Origin: Gloeocapsa sp. PCC 7428
GTDB taxonomy: Bacteria > Cyanobacteriota > Cyanobacteriia > Cyanobacteriales > Chroococcidiopsidaceae
Assembly (NCBI RefSeq): GCF_000317555.1
Contig: NC_019745.1
Coordinates: forward strand, 2,170,001 to 2,234,000
DNA length: 64,000 nt
Direction: 5' to 3'
The position numbers and the translations under genes were made by a program. The notes below the pieces were generated by a model that was not told where the DNA came from, searched no databases, and saw only the letters and a program-made list of their open reading frames with translations. Numbering within the stretch: the stretch's first letter is position 1; each line of letters starts with the position of its first letter. Shown piece by piece: positions 26,179-34,803 of the stretch.

Positions 26179-26940
26179 ATGTACGATGAAGATGACATAA
26201 ATAGTGTGCTTGACCAGGAGATTGAGCTAGAAAGTCCCTTAGACCATCTAGGGTCGCTTAGTGCTGAGTCAGAGACACCAAAATTCGATCCGGAGGCGAT
26301 GTTAGTGCTGCTGGATCATCCGCAAACACAACAACGGATGTTGGCGGCGCGTGCGTTTTCGGATATTGAAGATCGCCGCGCTATTCCGCATTTGATTCGT
26401 TTACTGCGCGATCCTTGTCCTTTGGTGCGAGTCAGTGCTGCATACGGTATTGGGCGTAACCCTAGTCCTGATGCTGTCGAACCATTGATCGAACAACTCA
26501 ATCAGGATTGGAATGGTTATGTGCGTAAAGGTGTTGTTTGGGCTTTGGGAAATTGCCGCGATCGCCGCACTTTAGCACCGCTGGCGGATGCTTTACGAAC
26601 TGATATTTCTGCTGTTCGACTGTGGGCAGCAAGTGCTTTAGCACAAATGTCACAAGTGAGTTACGATGCGGTAGTGGGTGCCATGCCACCCCTTATTGAA
26701 GCGTTAGTACAAGATCCCGTCGCCGCAATCCGTAGTAATTGTGCGTGGGCGATCGGTCAATTGTGCCGTGAGTTGCCTTCTAATGTTGTTTATGCGACAG
26801 CAGTTGATGCTTTAATTCAAGCTTTTGCCGAAGACGAAGATTTAGGCGTTCGCGAAGATGCCAAAGCTTCCTTATTAGGAGTGGGCGATCCGCGTGGTTT
26901 GCAACTTATTGAAACGTTAGAACAAGAAGGATGGTTTTAG
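26179..26940 (+). CDS. HEAT-repeat protein
   Basis: A 253-residue protein made of tandem HEAT/PBS-lyase-type repeats from about residue 38 onward: HPQTQQRMLAARAFSDIEDR, AIPHLIRLLRDPCPLVRVSA, AVEPLIEQL, GVVWALGNCRDRR and others. The N-terminus is acidic. Such proteins serve as protein-protein scaffolds, including chaperones and phycobilin lyases in cyanobacteria. It has no clear operon partner and converges with narM. Confidence 0.88.
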   Translation: MYDEDDINSVLDQEIELESPLDHLGSLSAESETPKFDPEAMLVLLDHPQTQQRMLAARAFSDIEDRRAIPHLIRLLRDPCPLVRVSAAYGIGRNPSPDAVEPLIEQLNQDWNGYVRKGVVWALGNCRDRRTLAPLADALRTDISAVRLWAASALAQMSQVSYDAVVGAMPPLIEALVQDPVAAIRSNCAWAIGQLCRELPSNVVYATAVDALIQAFAEDEDLGVREDAKASLLGVGDPRGLQLIETLEQEGWF

Positions 26941-26973
26941 AGGTCAGAGGGGCACGGCAGTGTCCTATACTCA

Positions 26974-27423
26974 TTAGAGTAAATGAAATTCTCGAAGTGC
27001 AGGAACAAAGTTTTTGTTTTCGTGGCTAGGGCGACTCAGCTTAATTAATGCAAAACGCTGCAAAGGAGTTAGCGATCGCCACTGCTGCAATGTCATTGTC
27101 ACGCCAACTTCTTGGGCTTTTAGTTGTAAGTCGCTAGGTATCGCTGTATCGTTTAACCATGCTGGATGCGATTCTATGGGAAGTTCTCCTGCGGTAACAC
27201 CTGTATGCTGCTTGACTAACTGCTGGAGAAAATCGCGGTAAGCACTCGCTTGTTCCCCACTACAAGGTTTTTCGACTAGCGCTTGGCGTTCAGCAGCACT
27301 AAATTGCGTCCAGTGCGATAGCTTTAATTTCACGCCACACGTATCTAATTTGTAGCGCACTTGCATCGGAATACAACGCAAACTATCAACAAAATCAGCC
27401 TCAAATTGAAAAAACTCATTCAT
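26974..27423 (-). CDS. narM: Nitrate reductase-associated protein NarM
   Basis: A 149-residue protein of the nitrate reductase-associated family; NarM is needed for active NarB in cyanobacteria, probably for maturation. Typical sequence: FQFEADFVDSLRCIPMQVRY, KLKLSHWTQF, LPIESHPAWLNDTAIPSDL and the tail RFALIKLSRPSHENKNFVPA. It lies 17 kb from narB, so it is not in the main nitrate operon, and sits 23 bases after psiE. No NtcA site was found next to it. Confidence 0.9.
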   Translation of the reverse strand: MNEFFQFEADFVDSLRCIPMQVRYKLDTCGVKLKLSHWTQFSAAERQALVEKPCSGEQASAYRDFLQQLVKQHTGVTAGELPIESHPAWLNDTAIPSDLQLKAQEVGVTMTLQQWRSLTPLQRFALIKLSRPSHENKNFVPALREFHLL

Positions 27424-27446
27424 ATAGCAGAGGTCAGAGGTCAGGG

Positions 27447-27914
27447 TTAATGCGGTTGGCGCGGTTTGGCATTGCGAATAATCCAGTAACTGATTGATAA
27501 ACCCAAAATAGCAATTCCTAAACCAATTAAATCAATGCCTCCCGTTTTTTGTAAGTCCAAAATAATAAATTTTCTAGCAACAGCAATGAGTGAAGTTACA
27601 ATTACTAATTCAACTTGAATAACGTGCTTTCGGAGATATGCTGTAATATTTTCTAATAACTCTAATGCAATTAAAATATTTAGAAATAAACCAAAAACCT
27701 CAAACAAAGTTCTTGTAAAAAAACCAACAGGAGCACTGAAAATGTCTTGGAGTAAAATGACAAATAGATCGTAAACAGCTACAAGAATGACAATTACCAT
27801 CAATATAGATAGTAGCTTAGATACGAGTGTTTCTATGCTGCTAATTGTTTTTAAAAAGTTGTTGTCGCTAAAACTAGCTGCGACGCGCCGCGATAACCTT
27901 CTTAACCAAGACAT
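27447..27914 (-). CDS. PsiE-like membrane protein
   Basis: A 155-residue membrane protein of the phosphate-starvation-inducible PsiE family with four hydrophobic segments: LSILMVIVILVAVYDLFVIL, TLFEVFGLFLNILIALEL, VELVIVTSLIAVARKFIIL and LIGLGIAILGLSISYWII. The HVIQVE stretch before the third helix is typical. Function is unclear. It precedes narM on the same strand by 23 bases. Confidence 0.85.
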   Translation of the reverse strand: MSWLRRLSRRVAASFSDNNFLKTISSIETLVSKLLSILMVIVILVAVYDLFVILLQDIFSAPVGFFTRTLFEVFGLFLNILIALELLENITAYLRKHVIQVELVIVTSLIAVARKFIILDLQKTGGIDLIGLGIAILGLSISYWIIRNAKPRQPH

Positions 27915-28141
27915 TTGTGTAACAGCGATTGTAAAATCATATGCACCGAGGATACTTGATTAAGGTCACTCAACACAATACTGTGCCACAGCAGAAGTCA
28001 GGGGTCAGAGAGTTGAAGAAGCAGAGGGAGTAGGGGAGCAGAGGAGCAGAGGAGAATACATCTATTAATTCATCACTAGCCACTCATCACTCAAAACTCA
28101 AAAATTTAATAACGTCCTAACTACATTGACCATTGCGGTAA

Positions 28142-29497
28142 TTACTCTACAACAGTTAAATTAAGAGCGCGCGATCGCTGCGTTTGAATCAATGATAACT
28201 GTGTCGTCAAAAGAAAACTTACAAAACTCGCGATCACAATTACGGGCAGCATCGCGGTATCAGAAAGCACACTGAGAATTACACTCGTACTTATGGGGGT
28301 TTTTGTGACAGCAACATTTACCGCCGCCATCAAACAAACCATACCAATCGTCGGATGAATTTGGGGAAAAGCCAACGCGATCGCCAATCCAATCGCGGCA
28401 CCAATATAAAATAGCGGAAAGATAAACCCGCCGCGAAAACCCGAATGCAGCGTACAACTAATCGCTAACATTTTCGCTACAGCGATCGCAACTAACATCG
28501 TCACTCCAAATGTCGCCCCAGTTTCGACAATCGTTTCAATTTCTTTTTCGCCAAAAAACAGCGTTTGGGGAAAGAAATACGCAATTAGTCCAATCGATAA
28601 CCCACCTAAAGTAGCGAGTAAGATTCTACGATTTGCAGCGTACTCGCTGAGATGACCTATAGCCCGAAATAGTAGAACAAATAATAAGGCAATTAACGCG
28701 CCAATTCCGCCCAATAACGCGCCTTCTACCAAATTTATCAACGAAAGTTTAGGAATTGCTGTAAAGTGATAAATTCCCCCGATTGTTAATCCTGTATTGA
28801 GACGAAAGACACAAAAACTTAAAATTGCCGAAAGTACCGCTGGAATTAGCGCTTCATAGTATTCTAGACCGCGACGATGCGGAATTTCTAACGCAAACAA
28901 TGCCCCACCCAGCGGCGCGCCAAAAAATGCACCCAGCGCAGCACTCATTCCGCAAAAAGTCATTACGCGAATACTTTTCGCCGTTAGCTTGAGTTTTTGT
29001 CCTAGCCAACCGCCAAAACTACCATTAACTTGTACTAATGGTGCTTCTGGACCTGCGCTTCCACCAAAAGCAATTGAAAATAGAGAAGCAATCAGCATGG
29101 CTGGGGTTTGACGAATCTCGATATGTCCAGGATCGTGAACTTTATCAACAACAAATGCAACTTCGCCAGGAAGCCCCAGAAAATACAAAGTCAAACCTAC
29201 AAGGAAGCCACCAATCGTAGTAGCAATCCAAATATAATTCTTTGCTAAAAATTCGCTGGCAAACCTTAATTGTAGAAACTCTGGAACACTTTTCCAAATA
29301 ATATCTAAACTTAGTTCTAACGAATAGTAATAAATTGTAGCTACTAAGCCGCCAGCAATCCCAATCATCGCGGCAAGTAAAATAAGCTGCTGATAACTCA
29401 GTTCCTCATTTGTACGGTCTACTTCAGAATTACCTGCGATCGCACTTTGGCTAGAAGCTGATGATGACATAAAATGTCCTATTAGGCTTTCAAGCAA
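28142..29497 (-). CDS. ClC-type chloride channel/transporter
   Basis: A 451-residue ClC family membrane protein. The selectivity signature corresponds to GGSAGPEAPLVQ, where the Glu matches the gating glutamate. The GFRGGFIFPLFYIGAA motif is also present, as is the N-terminal LSYQQLILLAAMIGIAGG helix. There are no C-terminal CBS domains. It may be a channel or a Cl-/H+ exchanger; the sequence alone does not decide. It stands alone, with psiE about 230 bases downstream. Confidence 0.92.
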   Translation of the reverse strand: MLESLIGHFMSSSASSQSAIAGNSEVDRTNEELSYQQLILLAAMIGIAGGLVATIYYYSLELSLDIIWKSVPEFLQLRFASEFLAKNYIWIATTIGGFLVGLTLYFLGLPGEVAFVVDKVHDPGHIEIRQTPAMLIASLFSIAFGGSAGPEAPLVQVNGSFGGWLGQKLKLTAKSIRVMTFCGMSAALGAFFGAPLGGALFALEIPHRRGLEYYEALIPAVLSAILSFCVFRLNTGLTIGGIYHFTAIPKLSLINLVEGALLGGIGALIALLFVLLFRAIGHLSEYAANRRILLATLGGLSIGLIAYFFPQTLFFGEKEIETIVETGATFGVTMLVAIAVAKMLAISCTLHSGFRGGFIFPLFYIGAAIGLAIALAFPQIHPTIGMVCLMAAVNVAVTKTPISTSVILSVLSDTAMLPVIVIASFVSFLLTTQLSLIQTQRSRALNLTVVE

Positions 29498-29872
29498 AAT
29501 TCTTTTTTATTAACTTATTTGCGATCGCTTAAAAGTGTTGTAGACATTGTTACCGAACGCAACGCACTTTACAGCTTGGGCAGATTAACTAAAATCTTCT
29601 CAATAGCTTATTGACAATTAACAAAAAATGTGCGATATGTACTAGACTTTTGGAACGCGATACTAAGCTCAACGTGCCTGCATTCTTGTATCAGTAAATG
29701 TACTTATGTAACAAGCTCGTCTGCTGCAACTTCCATAAGTTGTGCAGATACAAAGTATAAGATTTGTTGGTTAGAAAACAGTGTGCTAGAAAAGAATTGT
29801 TAAAATGACAATAGAAAGGTCAAATCCTTTCAGATTTAGTCAAAGCTCATTCAGGTTCAGTAGAACTTCTTT
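29498..29872. other. 375-base spacer with candidate promoter and hairpin
   Basis: A TTGACA at 29611-29616 is followed after 18-19 bases by ATATGT/TATGTA, a weak promoter for the + strand. An imperfect hairpin (about 29719-29747, arms TCTGC..AACTT and AAGTTGTGCAGA) lies downstream. No gene seen. Confidence 0.35.
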
Positions 29873-30076
29873 ATGGAATCTAGTAGTAGTCCGTCTGCCA
29901 GTGGCGAGAAACCTTCTCATAAGTTGGCAGACATTGTAGGAACAGCAATCGCGTTGTTGACGCTGACAGCCCCGATTGTGGCGATCGCTCAGTACTCTGA
30001 CAGAAATATTCTGACGAATGTGCAACCTATATCTTACCCCTTGCAAAGAGCAGGGATGAAAACCGATGGATGGTGA
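29873..30076 (+). CDS. Small single-span membrane protein, 67 aa
   Basis: A short protein with a polar Ser-rich start, [20 protein letters not shown] forming one membrane helix, then [11 protein letters not shown] and a polar tail. It resembles small conserved cyanobacterial membrane proteins, but I cannot name a family. A weak hairpin with a T-run follows at 30111-30127. Confidence 0.55.
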   Translation: MESSSSPSASGEKPSHKLADIVGTAIALLTLTAPIVAIAQYSDRNILTNVQPISYPLQRAGMKTDGW

Positions 30077-30110
30077 TGAAATTTATGCTGGTTTGATATC
30101 CGCTAATAGC

Positions 30111-30127
30111 AAGCTAACAGCTTTTTT
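30111..30127 (+). terminator. Weak intrinsic terminator
   Basis: AAGCT (30111-30115) and AGCTT (30119-30123) pair across a 3-base loop, and the T-run extends to 30127. It separates the 67-aa gene from ppa. Confidence 0.4.
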
Positions 30128-30229
30128 AACAGTTAAGGGTTTGTAGTTGTCCGTCATACCCTAAAATGCTACACGGGGAGCTAACGGAACTGCACCCTAA
30201 AACAGCTGTTAAATTGGAGTAATGTTGTT

Positions 30230-30769
30230 GTGGACTTAAACCGTATTCCGCCTCAACCAAAACCTGGCGTGATCAACGTTTTAATTGAAATTACTGCTGG
30301 AAGCAAAAATAAGTACGAATACGATAAAGATTTGCAGGCGTTTGCTTTAGATCGAGTATTGTACTCCTCAGTGCAGTATCCTTACGATTATGGCTTTGTC
30401 CCTAATACTCTTGCTGACGATGGCGATCCGCTTGATGGCATGGTATTGATGGACGAACCAACATTTCCAGGATGTGTAATTGCGGCGCGTCCGATTGGAA
30501 TGTTGATTATGATTGACGGCGGCGATCATGATGAAAAAATTCTGTGTGTTCCTGATAAAGATCCTCGTTACAAACACGTTAAATCGCTTGCAGACATCGC
30601 ACCGCATCGATTAGATGAAATTGCTGAGTTTTTCCGCAGCTACAAAAATCTGGAACAGAAAGTCACAGAAATTCGTGGCTGGGAAGACATCGATCAGGTT
30701 ATGCCTTTAGTAGAAAGATGCATCAAAGCTGGTAGCGAACAAGGGCGCGATTCGGAAGCCGAGGAATAA
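30230..30769 (+). CDS. ppa: Inorganic pyrophosphatase
   Basis: A 179-residue class I soluble pyrophosphatase that hydrolyses PPi to phosphate, driving biosynthesis. The active-site signature [19 protein letters not shown] contains the metal-binding aspartates; [20 protein letters not shown] and [10 protein letters not shown] are further catalytic blocks. The start is GTG at 30230, giving [13 protein letters not shown]. panD follows on the same strand about 100 bases later. Confidence 0.96.
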   Translation: MDLNRIPPQPKPGVINVLIEITAGSKNKYEYDKDLQAFALDRVLYSSVQYPYDYGFVPNTLADDGDPLDGMVLMDEPTFPGCVIAARPIGMLIMIDGGDHDEKILCVPDKDPRYKHVKSLADIAPHRLDEIAEFFRSYKNLEQKVTEIRGWEDIDQVMPLVERCIKAGSEQGRDSEAEE

Positions 30770-30870
30770 CAACACGCACCCTGTGACAAAGCTACTATCA
30801 TAGCGTTAGAGTCGTTTTCTGCAATCAATCGGGAAAACGATTCTAGCACTCAACTCAAGCGCCTTTTTTC

Positions 30871-31254
30871 ATGCAACGCACGCTACTATTAGCTAAAATC
30901 CACAGTTGCACGCTCACAGCGGCTAACCTGCATTATGTCGGTAGTATTAGTATCGATCAAACATTACTCGATGCCGCAGGCATACTACCTTATGAGCAAG
31001 TGCAAGTTGTTAATGTTACGAATGGAGAACGGCTGATCACGTATGCGATCGCCGCACCGCCAAATTCAGGCGCGATCGAGTTAAACGGCGCTGCGGCAAG
31101 ACTCGGAATGCCAGGCGATCGCTTGATTATCATGACGTATGCGCAATTTACACCTGAAGAACTCAAAAGTTACTGTCCAACAGTTGTGTTAGTCACTGAA
31201 CGCAATCGCCTCCTAGAAGTCCGACGTTACGATGATTTATTAGCGCAAGTTTGA
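30871..31254 (+). CDS. panD: Aspartate 1-decarboxylase
   Basis: A 127-residue PanD, a pyruvoyl enzyme making beta-alanine from aspartate for pantothenate and CoA. The self-cleavage site Gly-Ser is in [10 protein letters not shown], which generates the pyruvoyl group from Ser. Further family blocks are [35 protein letters not shown] and [12 protein letters not shown]. Its 3' end overlaps the convergent feoC remnant by 28 bases. Confidence 0.96.
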   Translation: MQRTLLLAKIHSCTLTAANLHYVGSISIDQTLLDAAGILPYEQVQVVNVTNGERLITYAIAAPPNSGAIELNGAAARLGMPGDRLIIMTYAQFTPEELKSYCPTVVLVTERNRLLEVRRYDDLLAQV

Positions 31255-31471
31255 TGAGTTGATTCGTAAAACTCAAGATGTTCTGGACGACAGCTAACGC
31301 AACCTTGACAACAAGGCGGAATCGGTAGCTTGCGCACTCTACCTTTGCGGACAAGTTGCTGTAACATTCCCCGCAGCGCATCCGCATCGATGTGAAAGTG
31401 AAGTTCCATTTGCGCCAGCGATGCTTTTCCTTGTTGGGATTATCTGCTAGCGCAATTGTCCGCTTCGTCAC
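31227..31471 (-). pseudogene. feoC: Frameshifted feoC-like gene
   Basis: FeoC-like small regulator of ferrous-iron uptake with an apparent frameshift. The downstream frame reads SQQGKASLAQMELHFHIDAD, then RGMLQQLVRKGRVRKLP and the cysteine cluster CCQGCVSCR typical of FeoC. This frame is closed by a TAA just before SQQGK. The N-terminal part (TKRTIALADN) is in another frame, starting at GTG 31471, which overlaps the feoA stop by GTGA. An indel near 31435-31442 would join them. Translation from the internal ATG at 31409 would give only 60 residues lacking the first helix. A sequencing error is possible. Confidence 0.65.
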
Positions 31472-32073
31472 GATTGCACCTCCTCAATGCGTAACGCATC
31501 AGCTTCGTCTTTGCGTAAACTAAGGTGGAAGCCTCGGACTTCAATTTCGATCGGATCGCCCAGCGGCGCATGACGGGTAACAGTAAACTCGGTTCCTGGT
31601 GTTAATCCCATCGGTAACAATTTTTCGCGGTAAGCGCGGGCGGTTTGCTCGTAACCAACGACGCGCCCTCGACAACCTACTGCTAAATTACGTAGTTTGG
31701 TATTCGTTTTGCCTTGCTGGTGTTGCGCTTGATGTACTGCTGTGACTACAACTTGATGCGCCATTCCTGCACCTAACCCAATGCGATTATCTTGAATACC
31801 CACGACAACCGAGCCACTCGCGGTACGACTGACGATCTGAAGTTCGCATCCGAGTGTTAAACCCATATCCATTAGCCGCCGTGCGAATCCATCTTCGCCA
31901 TTGAGTTTGACAATCCACACGCGATCGCCTACGTTTGCCATCGTTAACGGAAATGACGTTTGATTCGTGTGTGGCGCGATACTGCTTTGTTCTTGATAGG
32001 TATCTGTACCGCCAAAAAATGTAAACCCCCACCCTGTGCGACTTTGGTGGCGTGTATCGTTCGGGTCTTTCAT
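31468..32073 (-). CDS. feoA: FeoA family protein with two FeoA domains
   Basis: A 201-residue protein with two SH3-like FeoA domains, about 42-115 (VGDRVWIVKLNGEDGFARRL, LGCELQIVSRTASGSV) and 125-197 (GCRGRVVGYEQ, LPMGLTPGTEFTVTRHAPLG). FeoA assists the ferrous-iron transporter FeoB. No feoB is in the window, which is unusual since feoA and feoB normally adjoin. A feoC-like gene follows with a GTGA overlap. A Fur-like palindrome lies 22 bases upstream of the start. Confidence 0.88.
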   Translation of the reverse strand: MKDPNDTRHQSRTGWGFTFFGGTDTYQEQSSIAPHTNQTSFPLTMANVGDRVWIVKLNGEDGFARRLMDMGLTLGCELQIVSRTASGSVVVGIQDNRIGLGAGMAHQVVVTAVHQAQHQQGKTNTKLRNLAVGCRGRVVGYEQTARAYREKLLPMGLTPGTEFTVTRHAPLGDPIEIEVRGFHLSLRKDEADALRIEEVQS

Positions 32074-32094
32074 GCGATCGCTCTCCCGAATTCC

Positions 32095-32109
32095 TGAGAA
32101 TTATGCTCA
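32095..32109. promoter_or_regulatory. Fur-box-like palindrome before feoA
   Basis: TGAGAATTATGCTCA is a 7-1-7 inverted repeat with one mismatched pair, similar in layout to the Fur motif, 22 bases upstream of the feoA start. Another TATTCTCA half-site lies nearby (about 32129-32136). Iron control by Fur is inferred. Confidence 0.45.
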
Positions 32110-32388
32110 TAGACTTATTCAAAAATATTCTCAAATAAAGCCCAAAACTTGCAGTTTTTAAGAGAGAATTTATATTTGTATTCACAAATCTTTATCATTG
32201 AAGGGTAATCAGAAACGCTAGTAGTGAAAAACGAAAAATACTGCAAATGCTTTTGTTTGCTAAGTTTGAAGATTTCGCGCTGGTTAGGCAGGCGAGTAAT
32301 CACTCCTTGAGAGGAACTCACTCAACTTAAAATATATTGCAAATACTTGTTATTTATTTCCTCGCGTTATATTTGTCTGCTACGCCTG

Positions 32389-32435
32389 GCGACTAAAGTC
32401 GCGGCTTGACAACCGAAGTCCACGCAGGTGGACTT
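32389..32435 (+). repeat. Double-hairpin dispersed repeat, copy 1
   Basis: Two adjacent hairpins: GCGACT/AGTCGC (32389-32402) and AAGTCCAC/GTGGACTT (32416-32435, 4-base loop). A related copy in the other orientation lies at 49197-49243. It sits in the 402-base spacer between feoA and cnaT, which otherwise holds only the Fur-like site. Confidence 0.65.
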
Positions 32436-32475
32436 ATTGGGTAATGTAGTCCTGCAATTTCTAACCTCTTCCAAT

Positions 32476-33552
32476 TTATGCTCGTTGTGCTAGCGATCGC
32501 GTAACTAAACCAATAACTTGGGTAATTTTTTGGAGTTGTTGCGTGACTGCGCCGCTTCTGAGAAAAGCTTCAGCTTTCGCAATTCCCGATTGCATATCAG
32601 CACAAACGCCGCACCGCCAGAGATAAAAACCACCATTCCACAAAGCTGTTTGCATCAATTCTGAGGGTTCACCTTGTAAAACAGATTGCATCTCATTTAA
32701 TAGTTGCGTTGTCGATTCTAATGGGACATTCTTTGTTGTAAAGCCATAATCGCGCGGGATGAGGTGTAAACGTTCGATTGGTTCGTCAGAATTGAGTGTT
32801 GATAAGCCAATAATAGCAGTGCGATCGCGGGGGAGGTCGCAACTTCCTTCTAATCCTTTTACCGTTGTAAAGTGTTGAGTTCCTCTTACTGCAAAGGCGG
32901 TTTGAAACATACCTTCGGTTGGTGGATGAACGTAACCTGCAACAATATGTGCATCTCCTGCGTACGGACACCACATCAGTTCCATTGTGGCAAACGGCGG
33001 ACGTTTACCGATTTGGTCGCGGTATTCAAATAAACGTTGCGCCAAGGGAAAATGCTGAGGTAGATAAATAAATCCCAAGCCTGTCGCCTCAAATACCTGT
33101 TGCGTTTGGGCGAGTGATAACCTTGTCCAATCAACGCCTAACCCTTGCCAAATCTCAACGAGTGGTAATCCGTATTTTGTTGGTAAGCGATCGCCTCCAT
33201 GCATAATCACAGGTTGTCCCGCAGCACAAAGGAGTAAAGCCGTAATTGGGCTAATCGGTGCAGTACGCGATCGCCCGTCATAAGGTAAGCCTAAAACAAA
33301 GACGCGTTGTTTAGTTGCAATAGGTTGCAGTTTATGACCAAGTTCATCATATGCATCCAGCATTCCCGCCAACTCTTCGCCGGTAGGGCGCTTGATGCGG
33401 TGCGCAATGAGAAACGCCCCGATTTGGGCTGGGGTTGCTTCTTGCAGTAAAATCATCCGAGTTGCAGCTGCGGCTTCCTCGCGCGTCAGATTCTCGCTGG
33501 TATGATTACCGCTACCCACTTTTTTTAGCAAATCCCGAAATGCATTGCTCAT
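32476..33552 (-). CDS. cnaT: CnaT-like (anthranilate phosphoribosyltransferase family) nitrate regulator
   Basis: A 358-residue protein of the TrpD/nucleoside-phosphoribosyltransferase fold: LTREEAAAATRMILLQEATP, GAFLIAHRIKRPTGEELAGM and VIMHGGDRLPTKYGLP. It differs from true TrpD in the phosphoribosyl-binding loop, so tryptophan synthesis is unlikely. In Anabaena the homologous cnaT gene is required for expression of the nir operon. The position next to ntcB, nirB and nirA supports this identity. The molecular activity is unknown. Confidence 0.78.
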   Translation of the reverse strand: MSNAFRDLLKKVGSGNHTSENLTREEAAAATRMILLQEATPAQIGAFLIAHRIKRPTGEELAGMLDAYDELGHKLQPIATKQRVFVLGLPYDGRSRTAPISPITALLLCAAGQPVIMHGGDRLPTKYGLPLVEIWQGLGVDWTRLSLAQTQQVFEATGLGFIYLPQHFPLAQRLFEYRDQIGKRPPFATMELMWCPYAGDAHIVAGYVHPPTEGMFQTAFAVRGTQHFTTVKGLEGSCDLPRDRTAIIGLSTLNSDEPIERLHLIPRDYGFTTKNVPLESTTQLLNEMQSVLQGEPSELMQTALWNGGFYLWRCGVCADMQSGIAKAEAFLRSGAVTQQLQKITQVIGLVTRSLAQRA

Positions 33553-33608
33553 TGCGATCGCTCAATCAAAAATAAGATAAATGATGGGTTAAGAGTTCAA
33601 GCCTAGCA

Positions 33609-34577
33609 CTATCGCACCTGCAAATTTTTGATAGCTTGCGGTTTTCCTTGTTGTTCAAATTGCGGAACGATTAGCTGCTTGACTAATTGCCAAAAATGTC
33701 GAATCGGGGGAATCTGCAAGCGATCTTGCGTTGTCACCATCACAACTTGACGCATTAAACCTGATTCAACGCTTGTCGAAGAATCACTATTTGCAAGCGA
33801 TCGCACTGCGAGCGTCGGATCTTGGCGAGCTTCCACCAATGCAGAACGCGGTAATAATGCAATTAATTCGCCTTGACGGACAACACCGCGAAAAGCATCG
33901 AGGGTATTCACTTCTAAAACGGCTTGGAGTGTCGCGCCAAATCGTTCAAATCGTTCTTGGACAAGGCGCTGCATTCCGTAGCCATCTTTAAAAACAACTT
34001 GTGGATAGCGAACTAACTCGAACCAAGGAACTTTGTCAAACTGCGCGAGGGGATGATCCGCTGCGGTTAAAACTTCAATCGGTTCATCGTACAGTACTTC
34101 GACGACCATTTCGGAACCTGTTGTCAAAAAGCGATTATTCATCACAATTGCCAAATCGACAAGTCCATCTTTGAGAACTTTCAGCGCGCGATCGCTTCCG
34201 AGCGAAGTTACCCGCAACTGAATATCAGGATAATCGTGGCAAAATTGCTGTAAAACCGGAGGTAAGCAGTTAGAACAAATCGAGTGAATCGCCGCGATAC
34301 ACAATTCAGGCTGCTTTCCTGCAACTAAGTCTGCTAATTCTTCTTTAATTGTCCGCCACTCTTGACAAATTTTTCGCACGCGGGGTAGTACGCGTTCGCC
34401 TCCTAATGTCAGCGTCGCACCAGTTGTCCGATGAAACAACGATAATCCTAAGTCTGCTTCTAAGGCTTGGATTTGACGACTAATTGTCGATTGAGTCACG
34501 CCGCACTTGCGTGCTGCTTGTTGAAAACTACCGGTTTCTGCGATCGCCAAAAAGGCTTGCAACTGCTCTAGCCGCAT
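33609..34577 (-). CDS. ntcB: LysR-type nitrate assimilation activator NtcB
   Basis: A 322-residue LysR regulator. The helix-turn-helix is in MRLEQLQAFLAIAETGSFQQ, then KCGVTQSTISRQIQALEADL. The C-terminal substrate-binding domain spans about 90-295. NtcB activates the nirA operon with NtcA when nitrite or nitrate is present. Orientation and neighbours (cnaT, nirB, nirA) match the cyanobacterial nitrate locus. It ends 57 bases before the cnaT start, so the two are likely co-transcribed. Confidence 0.88.
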   Translation of the reverse strand: MRLEQLQAFLAIAETGSFQQAARKCGVTQSTISRQIQALEADLGLSLFHRTTGATLTLGGERVLPRVRKICQEWRTIKEELADLVAGKQPELCIAAIHSICSNCLPPVLQQFCHDYPDIQLRVTSLGSDRALKVLKDGLVDLAIVMNNRFLTTGSEMVVEVLYDEPIEVLTAADHPLAQFDKVPWFELVRYPQVVFKDGYGMQRLVQERFERFGATLQAVLEVNTLDAFRGVVRQGELIALLPRSALVEARQDPTLAVRSLANSDSSTSVESGLMRQVVMVTTQDRLQIPPIRHFWQLVKQLIVPQFEQQGKPQAIKNLQVR

Positions 34578-34662
34578 TTTATGTAGCCTGAATCACATTT
34601 AAGGCTTACACTAACTTAGCGGATTTAGCGATCTATTTTCGTAGAGATTGATACAGCGAGAA

Positions 34663-34800
34663 GAAGGGGCTAGGAGTTAGGAGCGAGGAGTGAGGGATGA
34701 ATTGTTCGCGCAGCGTGCCGGAAGCAGTAGAACTTTTTAACTTTCTTGCTCCCCTGCACCCCCGCACAAGAAGTACTCCTCACCGCTAACTCCTCGTTCC
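34663..34800. repeat. Purine-rich short repeats with complementary partner
   Basis: Units of the GGAGTGAG/GGAGCGAG type at 34663-34699 are partly complementary to CTCCTCACCGCTAACTCCTC at about 34774-34795, so the spacer between nirB and ntcB can fold on itself. A GTTCGCGCAGCGTGCC piece between them is a common cyanobacterial repeat fragment. Confidence 0.5.
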
Positions 34801-34803
34801 TAC

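Noticed and set aside
31193-31471. 92-residue frame after feoA as a gene in its own right
   Set aside because: Beyond about residue 10 it has no family sequence, while the neighbouring frame encodes FeoC. A frameshift explains both.
32476-33552. Annotation as trpD of tryptophan synthesis
   Set aside because: The phosphoribosyl-binding loop differs and the gene is embedded in the nitrate locus, which fits CnaT better.
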